DNA from: Anodontia alba
Taxonomy: Eukaryota; Mollusca; Bivalvia; Lucinida; Lucinidae
DNA length: 64,000 nt
Direction: 5' to 3'
Assembly: GCA_964016985.1 (NCBI GenBank)
Contig: OZ024830.1
Location: 77,496,763-77,560,762, forward strand
Every line of letters starts with the position of its first letter. Position 1 is the stretch's first letter. Of this stretch, positions 48,212-59,789 are shown one piece after another. A program made the translations under genes and the position numbers. The notes under the pieces are model-generated. The model was given only the letters and a program-made list of their open reading frames with translations, did not search any database and had not been told where the DNA came from.

Positions 48212-49690
48212 TTTTCCCTATATATCTATATAGAAAACTTTAAAAATCTTCTTGTCAGAAACAGCAGGACTGATTTCCATATAATTTTGCAGAAATGTTC
48301 CTTTGGTGATCCTCTACCAAGATTGTTCAGGCCATTTGGATTCGTCAAAAAACATGGCCGCCAGGGGCGGGGCTTATTTTCCCTATATATCTATATAGAA
48401 AACTTTAAAAATCATCTTGTCCGAAACCACTGGACCAATTTCAATATAATTTTGCAAAAGTGTTCCTTTAGTGATCCTCTACCAAGATTGTTCAAGCCAT
48501 TTGGATTCGTCAAAAAACATGGCCGCCAGGGGGCGGGGCTTAATTTCCCTATATATCTATATAGAAAACTTTAAAAATCTTCTTGTCAGAAACCACTGGA
48601 CCGATTTCCATATAATTTTGCAGAAATGTTCCTTTGGTGATCCTCTACCAAGATTGTTCGAGCCATTTGGATTAGTCAAAAAACATGGCCGCCAGGGGCG
48701 GGGCTTATTTTCCCTATATATCTATATAGAAAACTTTAAAAATCTTCTTGTCAGAACCACTGGACCGATTTCCATATAATTTTGTAGAAATGTTCCTTTA
48801 GTGATCCTCTACCAAGATTGTTCGAGTCTTTTGGATTTGTCAAAAAACATGGCCGCCAGGGGGCGGGGCTTATTTTCCCTATGTATAGAAAACTTTAAAA
48901 ATCATCTTGTCCCAAACCACTGGACCGATTTCCATATAATTTTGCAGAAATGTTCTTTTGGTGATCCTCTACCAAGATTGTTCAAGCCGTTTGGATATGT
49001 CAAAAAACATGGCCGCCAGGGGGCAGGGCTTATTTTCCCTATATATGTATCTTTATAGAAAACTTTAAAAATCTTCTTGGCAGAAACCAATGGACCTATT
49101 TCAATATAACTTGGAAGGAATGTGTCTTTGGTCACCCTCTTCCAAGGTTGTTCAAGCCATCATGATTCGTCAAAAAATATGGCTGCAAGGGGGTGAGGCT
49201 TATTTTCCCTATATATCTATATAGAAAACTTGAAAAAAAAATCTTCTTGTTTTCCCTATATATCTAAATAGAAAACTTTAAAAATCTTCTTGTCAGAAAC
49301 CACTGAACAGATTTCAGTATAACTTGGCAGGAATGTTCCTTTGGTGACCCTCTACCAAGTTTGCTCAAGCTGTCATGATTCGTCAAAAAACATGGCCGTT
49401 AGGGCGTAGGGCTTTATAGCTATATAAAACTTTTTAAACCACTGGACCAATTTCAATATAACTTGGCAGAAATGTTCCTTTGGTGACCCTTTTTTAAGAT
49501 TCAGTTCAAGTTGTCAAGATTTGTAAAAAAACATAGCCGGGGGTGTGATGGAGGGGGGTGGGGGTGGTTAGTGCTATAAAGTTTATACAAAAATCCTAGA
49601 GCAGTGAACTTGGCTGAAACTTCAACAGTAAATATGCAAATCTGTTTGGTCAGGTGAGCGATATAGGACCATCATGGTCCTCTTGTTTTT
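48212..49690. repeat. 166-bp-period tandem array, right half
   Basis: About seven more units with CATGGCCGCCAGGGG and CCCTATATATCTATATAG, decaying toward the right. It closes with GGTCAGGTGAGCGATATAGG and CCATCATGGTCCTCTTG, the usual end partner of the AGCTCACCTGAGC start at 34494. Confidence 0.88.
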
Positions 49691-49708
49691 ATGAAGCAAG
49701 TGCCTGTG

Positions 49709-51365
49709 GGTGTGAGGTGTAAAATTGATTAAGAATGGCAAACTGAAGATCCTGATGAGACGTCTGATGATGAGCCGTCTCATTAGGATCTACACTGTTT
49801 GCAAAATTATTAGGATACACTGTTTGCAAAATTACTGATCAGGTCTGCAGCGTTGAAAGAGTTAAATTATAAATTATAAGAAGAGTTAAATTATAAATTA
49901 TAAGAATTTACGTCAACAGTATACCTTCATAATACCTGTGAATTCAAAGCATCCCCCGCCCCTCCCCCCCCCCACCCCCCCCTCCCCCGCCCATAAAAAA
50001 ATACCAGTAAACTCTAATATACCCTCAAAAAGATAACCCAGTTTAAGCTGACCCCAAAAGATAATTAAGAGAATCTTTAGCAATCCCGAAAATCACCGGA
50101 ATGTCACCAGTAACTGACATCTGCCTTACTTGAATCAGCGGTAGGGAGAGAATTATTGCAGAATAAAAAAAAAACAAAAAAAACAAAACAAAAAAAACAA
50201 AGAAACACCAAGTCTCTAGAAAGGAAATGGCTGAACCTATTATCAACATGCATCTGATGTGTAGCTAAAATGGATAACCACACAAAATTTGCCATTTTAC
50301 AGCAACATACCCTACAAATACTTGCCCAAACTCCTGTACCTCTAAAAATCGTCATCAAGGTTCACAGACCCCAAAGGGGTTAAATTCTAAATAATGACCT
50401 TACTGCTTAGAAAAAAAAGAAGAATAAGAAAAGAGAAGAAGAAAGAAAAAATAAGTTTCGCAAGCGGCGCATTATACTCCCAGTGGGGCCAACATTTTTA
50501 AAGCATTTGTAACCAATGCACTATGTGTATGGCTAAAAGATGGACAGGCAAACAAGCAGGAATAAATGGTCACCAAGTTATGGCATTCATTCTGGTTTCT
50601 CCATTTTAAGGACGGACAGAAAGACGGCACCTGCCATAATACGTCCATTTTTTTCAAAATGGGCATATACACACTGCTATAAAGTTTCATCAATATTTTC
50701 CCGTATGGCATGCACAAGATTTGTATATACAAAATTAGCATAAAAAATCAAAGGGACACAACTTTGAAGCAAAGTAACTGAAAGCAACCGTTATAATACA
50801 CGGTATGTGGTCCTGACCTAATACACATTCCTATAATTCCTATAAAATTGCAGGAAAGTATCCATGCCGGTTACTGAATGATGGCGCGTACAAGAATGTT
50901 TGCATTTTTTTTTTTTTTTTTTATATAAATCAAAGGGGCATAACTTGGAAACTAAGGAAGGGGGAGCAATCATTCTTGTACGCATCACGTCCTCGTCGTC
51001 ATGACCTGATACACATTCCTATAAAATTGCATGAAGCTATCCCTAACGTTTCTTGAGTTATGGCGCATACAAGAATGTTTCAAAAAAAAAAAAAATCAAA
51101 GGGGCATAACTTGGAAACTGAAACTATATTTTACTAATTACATCTGAAAGCTAACTGGCGAATGCTGATGATTATTAAATCATCACAATATAATATCAAA
51201 TGATATAATAGGTTCAAAATGAATGTTCTTTCACAATTGGTACGTATTTACTGAAAAAGCCCAAATAGCTATCTTGAGATATCTTATAATTATCTTGCAG
51301 TTTCATTTACAACAAGTTCAATTAAATCATACCATTTCAAAATATGCATGATAAACATCAATAAC
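49709..51365. other. Gene-poor repeat debris
   Basis: Contains a C-run (49960-49990), a decayed SINE body fragment on the minus strand (about 50086-50165, CTTACTTGAATCAGCGG) and a diverged tandem repeat at about 50500-51120 with ATCAAAGGGGCATAACTTGG and GGCGCATACAAGAATGTTT. No gene supported. Confidence 0.5.
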
Positions 51366-51374
51366 AACAACCAC

Positions 51375-51432
51375 ACCGACGACGAATACAATGACGACGA
51401 CTCCGACGACAACGACGACCACGACAACTACA
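51375..51432. repeat. GAC-rich trinucleotide repeat
   Basis: Imperfect (GAC/ACG)n run including CGACGACTCCGACGACAACG. Confidence 0.8.
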
Positions 51433-51464
51433 CTGCCTAGCAAAATTTTAAAACTATACATACC

Positions 51465-52486
<1,022 letters not shown>

Positions 52487-52797
52487 ATTTCATTCGCTGC
52501 AGGACAGACAAAGAAGAAGCTGGAAGTTCTGTCGAGATTTTTTTTGTAAATAAGCAGAATGCAAAAATCAGGGTTAATTATACCAAGACGTTTCTAGTTT
52601 GAACCGTGGATGTGATTGTGTTTATTGGGTAAAATATTCATCTTTCGATTGCATGAGGTGACAATTGGAGGAAATGTGTGTAAATATGAAAATAATGGTA
52701 GGGTTTAGGAGGCTAGGGTTTTTGTCATAGTCGACCTGCAAGCCTTGTGAGAAGAGGGAGGGTGGACTTTTTTTTTCTCCATGAAACAAGTGCCTGT
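52487..52797. repeat. Dispersed repeat with CAGGCACTTG end, copy 2
   Basis: Reverse complement of 29822-30140 across its length, ending AAACAAGTGCCTGTG. Confidence 0.75.
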
Positions 52798-53025
52798 GAT
52801 TCGGACACGCAGTCATGTCGGTGTCCTTTATCGCGAACCATAACCTCGTCTCGAGATAAGAGTAGAAGACTACATTTTATCAACTTATTGTTGTCTGTAT
52901 TTGAATCCTTTCTGACAAAGACTTGGATCAGCTGGTAACAAGACAAATTTGCCCCAAGACGTTTCCCCCTAGCTGGTCGTTTCACCCCTGTTCGTTAATT
53001 TCGCCTCTGTTTATTACCCTTACAG

Positions 53026-53123
53026 GTGGGTTAATTCTAAATAGACACAAGAAAATGTTTAAATCAAAGGATAAGCCCCGTGTGTCAAACTCAACTCTGC
53101 AGGCATCTGATTTCAAAATGGTG
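53026..53123 (+). CDS. Candidate first coding exon, unrecognised protein
   Basis: Polypyrimidine/acceptor TTATTACCCTTACAG is followed by a leader and ATG at 53055. The frame reads MFKSKDKPRVSNSTLQASDFKM, a basic polar start. Three donor-like GTs follow (after 53120, 53123 and 53131). Only the first two leave a codon boundary that fits the next exon-like block (53338) without an immediate stop. I do not recognise the protein. It is more GC-balanced than its flanks and is not part of any repeat family seen here. Confidence 0.4.
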
Positions 53124-53337
53124 GTGTTAAGGTATTGATTGTGTTGATTGTAATTACCTGGACAAACAGGAAAATTAAATTATTGAATAACTTATCAATA
53201 GCATATCAATAATTTTTTTTAATTAAGGGACTGGCAGCATTATTCTTTTTTTTTTTTTTTTTAATTAATTTTCTAATTTCTGTCATGTTCTGAGTTCGAG
53301 ATAGGCAGTAGACAATAACTGTGAAAAATATATCTAG

Positions 53338-53467
53338 GGACTGAAAATGATGGACAAGGTGGCCGAAGTGTCCACATACACAAAGCTGAAATACTATAAA
53401 TGCATAAGGAAAACAAACAAGCTTAGAAATCAGCTCGACATAAGTGATAGGATTGCAAGGTTGAGGT
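53338..53467 (+). CDS. Candidate coding exon, basic helical protein, unrecognised
   Basis: Acceptor TATATCTAG (AG at 53336-53337), donor TTGAG/GTAAGG (GT at 53468-53469). The open frame contains MMDKVAEVSTYTKLKYY and KLRNQLDISDRIARLR, a lysine/arginine-rich amphipathic helix likely to form a coiled coil. Its shape loosely recalls small chromatin-complex subunits, but I cannot name it. It ends two bases into a codon, so it does not splice in frame to the PNLDC1-like exon at 56613 and probably belongs to a separate gene. Confidence 0.45.
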
Positions 53468-53848
53468 AAGGAGAGTCAACTACTAATTCAATCTGGCTTT
53501 GACATCATGAATCTGCGCAACAACACCATGCACTAGTCGTGATAATTCACAGTGGAGAAAAAATATTTCTCAGTTGTAGTGACTTGAATGGCAGGGGGTA
53601 GACAGTAGACACACAAAAGTAAGTTCTATAAAACTTTGATATTAATATATTTTACTCGCCAGTATTCTTAAAGTCTTGTCCAATTTTTTTTTTTATCATG
53701 GTACTTTGAAATTGACAGTTGCCTCAAAACAGTCTGATCAGAGTCTTCCTTCTCTGCATGAAGAAACTTTGCATTCTTGGCTATCCAAAATGTGCCCAGT
53801 GAAGATTCTGATCAGACTCTGCAAATGCTGGGAGCACATGTCCAAAGG

Positions 53849-54139
53849 TATGTTTTCACAGTACGAAAACACGCCTATTCAAATATATAGAAAATTTCAC
53901 CTCCAAAAACTGAAAATTTTCAGATAAAAACTTTGATATTTTTCATATTTCTGCACAAATCATAGATTGTGGGTACTCGTTAGAACTCGCCTCAGCGAGG
54001 CAGTTCTAACAAGTACCCACAATCTATGTTTTTTAGCAGAAATAAGAAAATAATGCAAACCCCTATAAACCCCAGTTTTACTATATAAAAGTGGGGTTTA
54101 AGGGGGTCAGAATTATATAGGCATGTTTTTGTGATGAGA
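53849..54139. mobile_element. Hairpin MITE, family M2
   Basis: Ends CGAAAACACGCCTATTCAAA and ATAGGCATGTTTTTGTGATG; central hairpin TAGAACTCGCCTCAGCGAGG. Confidence 0.8.
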
Positions 54140-54753
54140 TGTTGTAGCTCAGTTTCATAGGATAACTGGTACAAGTGTTTTGTTCATTTGCTTCTTATAT
54201 CCAGTGAGCATGGCAGGGTTTTCCTTGTCTCTCAAAAACGCGAGACTTAACCCATTTTTGACTCTGATGTCCCTTAAACCTTCATCTTACAAAGACATTG
54301 ATGTCACTTAAATTTGCAAAATTTTCTGTGAAATTCAAACAGTTAACCCCTGAAATTACCCAATATGTCAAGGCCTCCACCGAGGGGGCGATTCGGGCGA
54401 AGAAGTTGCCGAAATTCTTATGACTTCGCCCTATCAGTCCGGGAAGGAGAAGACGACTTCGCCCTGTTTTTCGGCAATTTTCGAAACGTACTTTCAGTTT
54501 TGCTTGCGCCTGTGAGTCGATTTTTTGCTTGTTTACAGCAGACACTGACAAACACTGTTGCTTTAATAATCGCCAACGGCGATACACCTACAACAACTAG
54601 TTGTTTACAAAAACATGATATAATTACCTTGATTGGTAATTATCCATAACCGTCCATATTCCTTTGATTAATCCAGTAATCACTAGTGTTGATGTCATCA
54701 GTGACCCACAATGGATACCATGCAATCACCCGTGATGATAACTGACCAAAACG

Positions 54754-54846
54754 ATTGGCCGAAAGCACCACGTGGACAATGTAAGAGTGACAATTTTACC
54801 GTTTAGTGGGCGGGGCCAATGTGTCAATAACCGTCAAAAAGATTGG
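54754..54846 (+). promoter_or_regulatory. Promoter-like cluster: CCAAT boxes, GC box, E-box
   Basis: Within 93 bases: ATTGG (54754-54758), CACGTG (54769-54774), GGGCGGGGC (54808-54816) overlapping CCAAT (54816-54820), and ATTGG (54842-54846). The surrounding 54370-54860 is richer in CpG than the rest of the locus (for example GGGCGAAGAAG near 54390). It lies upstream of the PNLDC1-like exons on the same strand. This is inference from motif density only. Confidence 0.45.
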
Positions 54847-54907
54847 CTGATGACACACTTCTGTGCTCAAACAACAGTACAAACAACTAAAAACTCGTTG
54901 ATCTCTT

Positions 54908-54950
54908 ATGGCAGCGACTCTTTGGATGCAAATTGTAATGTCAGATTGTG
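54908..54950 (+). CDS. PNLDC1: Possible first coding exon of the PNLDC1-like gene
   Basis: An ATG 62 bases after the promoter-like cluster opens 14 codons (MAATLWMQIVMSDC) and leaves one G before a weak donor (GTGATT). That G plus the CT opening the 56613 exon makes alanine, giving ALDTEF as in the family. Phase and position fit. The donor is poor, the peptide does not resemble known N-termini, and one residue seems missing before ALD. Low confidence. Confidence 0.2.
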
Positions 54951-55198
54951 GTGATTAGCGGATTAACGTACCGATTAATAGATGGTGTAGGGAGAGTTCT
55001 TCATGTGTATTCATAATTTGTTTCACTTTTATGAATTCCAGCTTCAGTGATAGGTGTTGATCATAAGCAGATGATAAACATTCACCCATATTTAATTGAA
55101 TTTTACATGAGGCGTGCACCGTTTCTCGTTGTAGGGGAGCCCTGCTGGGTAGGGGCGATCATGTAAAATTCATTTAGATGTTGGGGAATGTTGTGATG

Positions 55199-55860
55199 GT
55201 TTAGAAACAAAGAAACAGCAGCATTTTAACTCTTAATAACAAGGGGAAATGGTGACAATTTAGGGATAATTTTTATTACTTCTCTATAAAAACATGTTGT
55301 GAGTACCTGTTAGAATCATTTCAAGTCAGTTCTATTAATGAGTACCCACATTGTATATTTTTAAAGAGAATCACAGAAAATTATTAATGAATTATATCCA
55401 TTTTTTCTAGATTTTTTCTGGAATGATGTGTATATGGTTTAGGAGTAAAGAAACTGCAGCATCTTACTCTTAACCCTTGTCCTGCTGAATAAATTAAGAT
55501 GCCACTCCCACTTACAATTTGCAGCCAATCAGATTACTTGATCATGAATGTTGCTATAAATTTACATACTTAATGGCAAATAGTGCAGATCCAGATCAGT
55601 TGGCTTCCTGATCTGGATCTACACTGTTTGCAAAAGCAGGGTATATCCGGGTTCAGCAGGACAAGGGTTAAACAAGGGGAAATGGTGACAATTTAGGGAT
55701 AGTTTTCATTACTTCTTTATAAAAATAAGTTGTGAGTACCTGTTCGAATCAGTTCAAGTCAGTTCTAATTATGAGTAACCACAATGTATATTTTTAAAGA
55801 GAATAACAGAAAATTATTACTGAATTATCTCCATTTTTCTGGAGCTGTGTGAGAAAAAAA
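55199..55860. repeat. Tandem duplication with an empty and a filled MITE site
   Basis: Copy 1 (about 55199-55425) and copy 2 (about 55437-55860) share AAGGGGAAATGGTGACAATT and GTGAGTACCTGTT, each with a decayed M1-like hairpin. Copy 1 reads ACTCTTAATAACAAGGGG; copy 2 has the M5 MITE at that TTAA. Confidence 0.8.
55474..55667. mobile_element. TTAA-flanked MITE, family M5, copy 4
   Basis: Ends CCCTTGTCCTGCTGAA and TTCAGCAGGACAAGGG between TTAA at 55470-55473 and 55668-55671; the matching uninserted TTAA is at 55233-55236. Confidence 0.88.
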
Positions 55861-56210
55861 AAATAACCATTCGCCAAAGAGCTGAATCAAATAATGAAAA
55901 GTTACATGTTCTTTACCTCATATCTAGATAGATAGTTTTAAAATGTTTAAGGTTTTAATAAAGCAATAAATCAGTTTTTGATTTTTTTTTTCGTTCATAA
56001 TATTGCATCATCCACCATTTTGCATGAAGGGTCAAAGTCACTTTTCCCTCTGGTCCTCCACTTCTCCCTATTTGGGCTGGAGGGAGAAGTCACTTCTCCC
56101 TACTTGTTGGGCCTAGGTTGGGGCCTGATGTCCCCTGAAGTATGGGTCAATGGCAATAGAGACATTATGTCCCCTTAGTGAAAACCCTGTATAGTCTTTT
56201 ATAACTTGAC

Positions 56211-56600
56211 ATCACGAAAACACCCCTATATAGTTTTGACCCCCTTAAACCCCACTTTTATACAGTAAAACTGGGATTTACAGGGGTATACATTATTTTT
56301 CTTATTTCTGCTCAAAAACTAGGGTTTACAGGGGTATACAAGTACATTAATTTTCTTATTTCTGCTCAAAAACTGGGGTTTACAGGGGTATACATGTACA
56401 TTAATTTTCTTATTTCTGCTCAAAAACATAGATTGTAGGTACTAGCTAGAAACCCCTCAGAAGCAGCTCTAACAAGTACCCACAATGTATGTTTTGAGCA
56501 GAAATATGAAAACTACCAGAACTTTTCATCTGAAAGTTTCATTTTTTTGGTGGTAAAATTCTCCATATATTTGAATAGGCATGTTTTTGTAATTATATTC
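56211..56600. mobile_element. Hairpin MITE, family M2, with internal triplication
   Basis: As other M2 copies, but the block GGTTTACAGGGGTATACA … TTATTTCTGCTCAAAAAC occurs three times in a row (about 56276-56430). Confidence 0.75.
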
Positions 56601-56612
56601 TATTTTACACAG

Positions 56613-56664
56613 CTTTAGATACAGAGTTCACTGGATTGAAGATTGATGACCAGGCAAAATCAAG
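56613..56664 (+). CDS. PNLDC1: PNLDC1-like 3'-exonuclease, exon with first catalytic acidic pair
   Basis: Exon of 52 bases; acceptor TATTTTACACAG (AG at 56611-56612), donor AAG/GTATGT (GT at 56665-56666). After two bases of a split codon it encodes LDTEFTGLKIDDQAKS. DTE supplies the first catalytic Asp and Glu of the DEDD/CAF1 nuclease fold, and LDTEFTGL is closest to PNLDC1 among PARN, PNLDC1 and TOE1 as I remember them. Its last two bases join the first base of exon 60446-60519 to give serine. PNLDC1 trims piRNA 3' ends at the mitochondrial surface together with Tudor-domain partners. Closeness to PARN itself cannot be excluded from so short a stretch. Confidence 0.8.
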
Positions 56665-56685
56665 GTATGTAAGTGTTGAGAACTA

Positions 56686-56718
56686 ATTTATTTATTTATT
56701 TATTTATTTATTTATTTC
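56686..56718. repeat. (TTTA)n microsatellite
   Basis: Seven to eight TTTA repeats directly before the truncated SINE. Confidence 0.9.
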
Positions 56719-56741
56719 ATAACTACAGATAAGAGGGGGTA

Positions 56742-56920
56742 TCTCCCTTCCGCTGATTCAAGAAGGGCAGTTGTCAGTTTCTGGCGAAAGAATGTGCACA
56801 ATACTGGTTAACCGCTTAGAGGACAAAGCCTGCCCAGTAAACGTGTGGTTAGGTAAACTGACTGTGCTCGACATAACCCCATTGGGTTGACTGGGCCATA
56901 AAACCTCAACACAAACAAAC
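56742..56920 (+). mobile_element. 5'-truncated SINE
   Basis: Body and tail of the same SINE family as 32546-32850 (GAAAGAATGTGCACAATACT … ACACAAACAAAC) but lacking the tRNA head. The 11-bp AAGAGGGGGTA repeats on both sides (56731-56741, 56921-56931). Lies in an intron of the PNLDC1-like gene, sense orientation. Confidence 0.9.
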
Positions 56921-56949
56921 AAGAGGGGGTAATCCGGTATCCACACAAT

Positions 56950-57063
56950 ATTTTTCTTATTTCTTCACGAAAACATGTTGTGAGTACTCATTAGAAGTGC
57001 CTCAGCAAGGCACTTCTAATGAGTACCCACAACATATGTTTTCATGGAGAAATAAGAAAGATA
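56950..57063. mobile_element. Hairpin MITE, family M1
   Basis: TTTTTCTTATTTCTTCACGA … GTGCCTCAGCAAGGCAC … complement, starting 18 bases after the SINE duplication. Confidence 0.8.
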
Positions 57064-57478
57064 TCAGCATTTTTCGGATGAAAAAAGTGCACTATCTGTT
57101 GCTATGTTTATTTATTTATTTATTGTCCATAGCACCATTTCAATATTATACATGGGAAGGCTTGCAGTAAATTTGATTTGCGTCCCTGCAGTTGTTTTAA
57201 GAGACAGTAACATAAGGTAAAAACACATTCTCAATATTCTCAGTGTTTCTTCAAAATAAACAACAAAATATTCTTTCCAGTTTTGATAAGTGAGAAAAAT
57301 AATCAGTCATTACTGTCCAAGGGAGAAGAGGAAATCCCAACATTTGGGCTTCCCCCTAAAATTATGAGACTTAAGGTTGCAGCCATTTCATTAAGCTAAA
57401 TTGCCTTCTATTCTTCCGCCTAGGGCAACTACTTAAAGCCCTTCTAACCTATATCCCTACTCTCTGGACAAATTCAGC
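57064..57478. other. PNLDC1-like intron, no exon seen
   Basis: (TTTA)n at 57105-57124 and otherwise unremarkable intron sequence. Confidence 0.45.
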
Positions 57479-57890
57479 AAACAACAAATTGATATTTTCT
57501 TCCTTTTTCCAAAAACAGACTTTGACATCTCATGCAGATTGTCTGCTGAGGAGATAATTTGCAAATGTCAAAGTCTATTTTCTGGAGAGAAAAAAATAGG
57601 GAAAATATCAATTTGTACCATGTGCATGAAATGTCAGCCTTTTTTCTGGGAAATGTCAGTTTGTACAATTTGCATGAAATGTCAAAGCCTATTTTCTGGG
57701 AAAAAAAAATAGGAAAAAAAAAAAAATCAATTTGTACAGTTTGCAAGAAATTTCAGAGCTTATTTTCTAGGAAAAAATAAGAAAAAATATCAGTTTGTTC
57801 AATGAAATGTCAGAGCCTGTTTTCTGTGAAAAATAAGAAAAATATCTATTTATTGTTTGCTGAAAATTTTTCCCAGCATGCTAAGCATTG
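57479..57890. repeat. M6 hairpin family with repeated right arms
   Basis: One left arm (CAAAAACAGACTTTGACATC) is followed by about five successive right-arm copies of the type GCATGAAATGTCA … TTTTCTGGGAAAAA (57560-57840). Confidence 0.7.
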
Positions 57891-58140
57891 AATGGATCAT
57901 TTATAAATTTCTATACCACCCTTTTTAGCCTTCTACTTCGAAACTTAATGAAGAGGTTTTGGTTTAGATTTCTCTGTCTCCATTGGGTACATTTGGATTT
58001 TCTTTATCCTAAAGTTTGAACGTCTCCATTCAACAACCTTGGTCTGAACAGTGCTGAATGATTGATGCACAGTACAGATACTGATAAGATTGCTCTTTAT
58101 TGAGCTGGATCAGTATTGTTGGCACAGACAGGAGTATTAA

Positions 58141-58341
58141 CCCCAGTCCTGCTGAACCAGGATATACCCTGCCTTTGCAAGCAGTGTATATCTAGATCAG
58201 TTGGCTTCAGAAGCTGATCAGGATCTGCGCTATTTATCATAAAGTATGTGAATTTGTATCAACAATCTGGATTAAGCAATCTGATTGGCTGATTAAATCA
58301 GAAGTGGGTGTGGCATCTTAATTTATTTAGCATGGCAATGG
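58141..58341. mobile_element. TTAA-flanked MITE, family M5, copy 5
   Basis: Ends CCCCAGTCCTGCTGAA and TTTAGCATGGCAATGG between TTAA at 58137-58140 and 58342-58345; arms are diverged. Confidence 0.75.
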
Positions 58342-58388
58342 TTAAAATAATTACACTTAGCTCTGGATGAGACAGGGTATCAGGTAAA

Positions 58389-58505
58389 TATTTTTCTTAT
58401 TTCTCCATGAAAACATATGTTGTGGGTACTCATTAGAAGCGCCTTTTCAAGGTGCTTCTAATGAGTACCCATAACATACATTTTCATGGAGAAATAAGAA
58501 AAATA
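58389..58505. mobile_element. Hairpin MITE, family M1
   Basis: TTTTTCTTATTTCTCCATGA … GGGTACTCATTAGAAGCGCC and complement. Confidence 0.8.
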
Positions 58506-59259
58506 TCAATACTTTTTGATGAAGAAAAAACTCTTATCAAGGCCTCAGAGTGCAGTTAGCATAGATTTAGATTAGATACTTCTTCAGTCCAAAAGTTGCC
58601 TAGATAGGGTTCTTTTTTCAGTCCAAAATTTTGGATATTTGTCTTTTTACTTCAGTAAAACATATGTTGTGGGTGCTCATTACAAGCCCCTCATGGAATA
58701 AAAAAGCTGTTTCATTAGCTAGAGCTGTGATCAGAAGTTATTCTTATTTATCTTTTTCTCAGGACTGGAAGACAGATTGTATGGGTGCTCATTATAATTG
58801 TCTCAGTGAGGCAGTTCTGATGAGAGCACACATATTCCCAAAAATTAAGAAAGCAATACTTATCTGCATTGGCTCAAGTTTGGCCAACCTCGATAAATTG
58901 TTTGTTTCCCCTCACTTGACCCAGTCTGTAACAAGAGAATCGGTCAGTTGGAAAAGTATTTTTTTTTCTTTTGTGAAAGAAAAATTTTCAGTCATAGGAA
59001 TGATAGCCTAAATAACTCTCTGAATCTCTTTTAAAATGTTTGAAAATATTTTTCAATACTAAAGTTTACTATCAAATAAAATATGAAATGAAGAATATAC
59101 TTAAAAAATCTCCGAACTATAAAGTTTAAAATGATTCTGAAATTATGAAAAAAAATATTTTGAGTAGGGCCAATTTTAATGGGTAGATCAGGTAAGGTGA
59201 AACAAAAAATATTTCAATTTAGATCTTAAAGTACTTTTTTTTATTTCAACCAAAACGTA
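58506..59259. other. PNLDC1-like intron, no exon supported
   Basis: The 126-codon frame at 58631-59011 starts inside an M1 fragment (ACATATGTTGTGGGTGCTCA) and has no recognised motif or matching splice phases. Confidence 0.45.
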
Positions 59260-59377
59260 TTAATATTTTTATTATTTCTCACAAAAACATATGTTGTTGG
59301 CACGCATTAGAAGCATCAAGGCACTTCTAATGAGCACCCATAACATATGTTTTCATGGAGAAACAGGAAAAATATTT
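59260..59377. mobile_element. Hairpin MITE, family M1
   Basis: ACATATGTTGTTGGCACGCA … and complement ending GGAAAAATATTT. Confidence 0.75.
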
Positions 59378-59444
59378 GTCTCAACAATCATCTAACCTGG
59401 AGACCACTAGGTTTTAGAGCTCTCTTAAAGTACCAATTACAACT

Positions 59445-59605
59445 GCAGCAGACAACAGTTTTTTGTTTATTAATTTTTTATTTTTCAGAGAACATAAGTC
59501 TTGACATTTTGTATGAATTGTCTGCTTGACATATTTTCTCTGAAAAAAAAAATACAAAAATACATGAGAATGTCGTCTGCTTCACATTCTGCTTGATGCC
59601 TTAAG
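59445..59605. repeat. M6 hairpin relic
   Basis: TTTTTATTTTTCAGAGAACA … TTTTCTCTGAAAAAAAAAA with flanking GCAGAC and GTCTGC-like words. Confidence 0.55.
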
Positions 59606-59789
59606 GGTGAACGATTTTATCGGAGATTACATGTACATGTTAATTGATTCTTAAACCCTGCAAAAATACAAGCGAAGATATCCAGGAAATGCCAGACTCA
59701 CAAAGCACAGTTCTCAACGCACCAAATAAAGGCAAGATCAGGAAAAAATAATGATTGTCTGCTAAAAAATTACATAGTTCATTAGGTTA

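Noticed and set aside
48287..49058. Plus-strand frames reading KHGRQG and PLPRLF repeats
   Set aside because: Translations of the 166-bp tandem array.
34494..49690. CRISPR-like regular repeats
   Set aside because: The 166-bp units are contiguous with no unique spacers, and the genome is eukaryotic.
53041..53138. Donor after 53131 (TTAAG/GTATTG) for the MFKSKD exon
   Set aside because: Splicing there to 53338 brings an immediate stop; the donors after 53120 or 53123 keep the frame open.
54282..54649. Overlapping 94-101 codon frames on both strands
   Set aside because: Mutual shadows in a CpG-richer block; no motif on either strand.
58631..59011. 126-codon plus-strand frame
   Set aside because: Begins inside an M1 MITE fragment and has no recognisable product.
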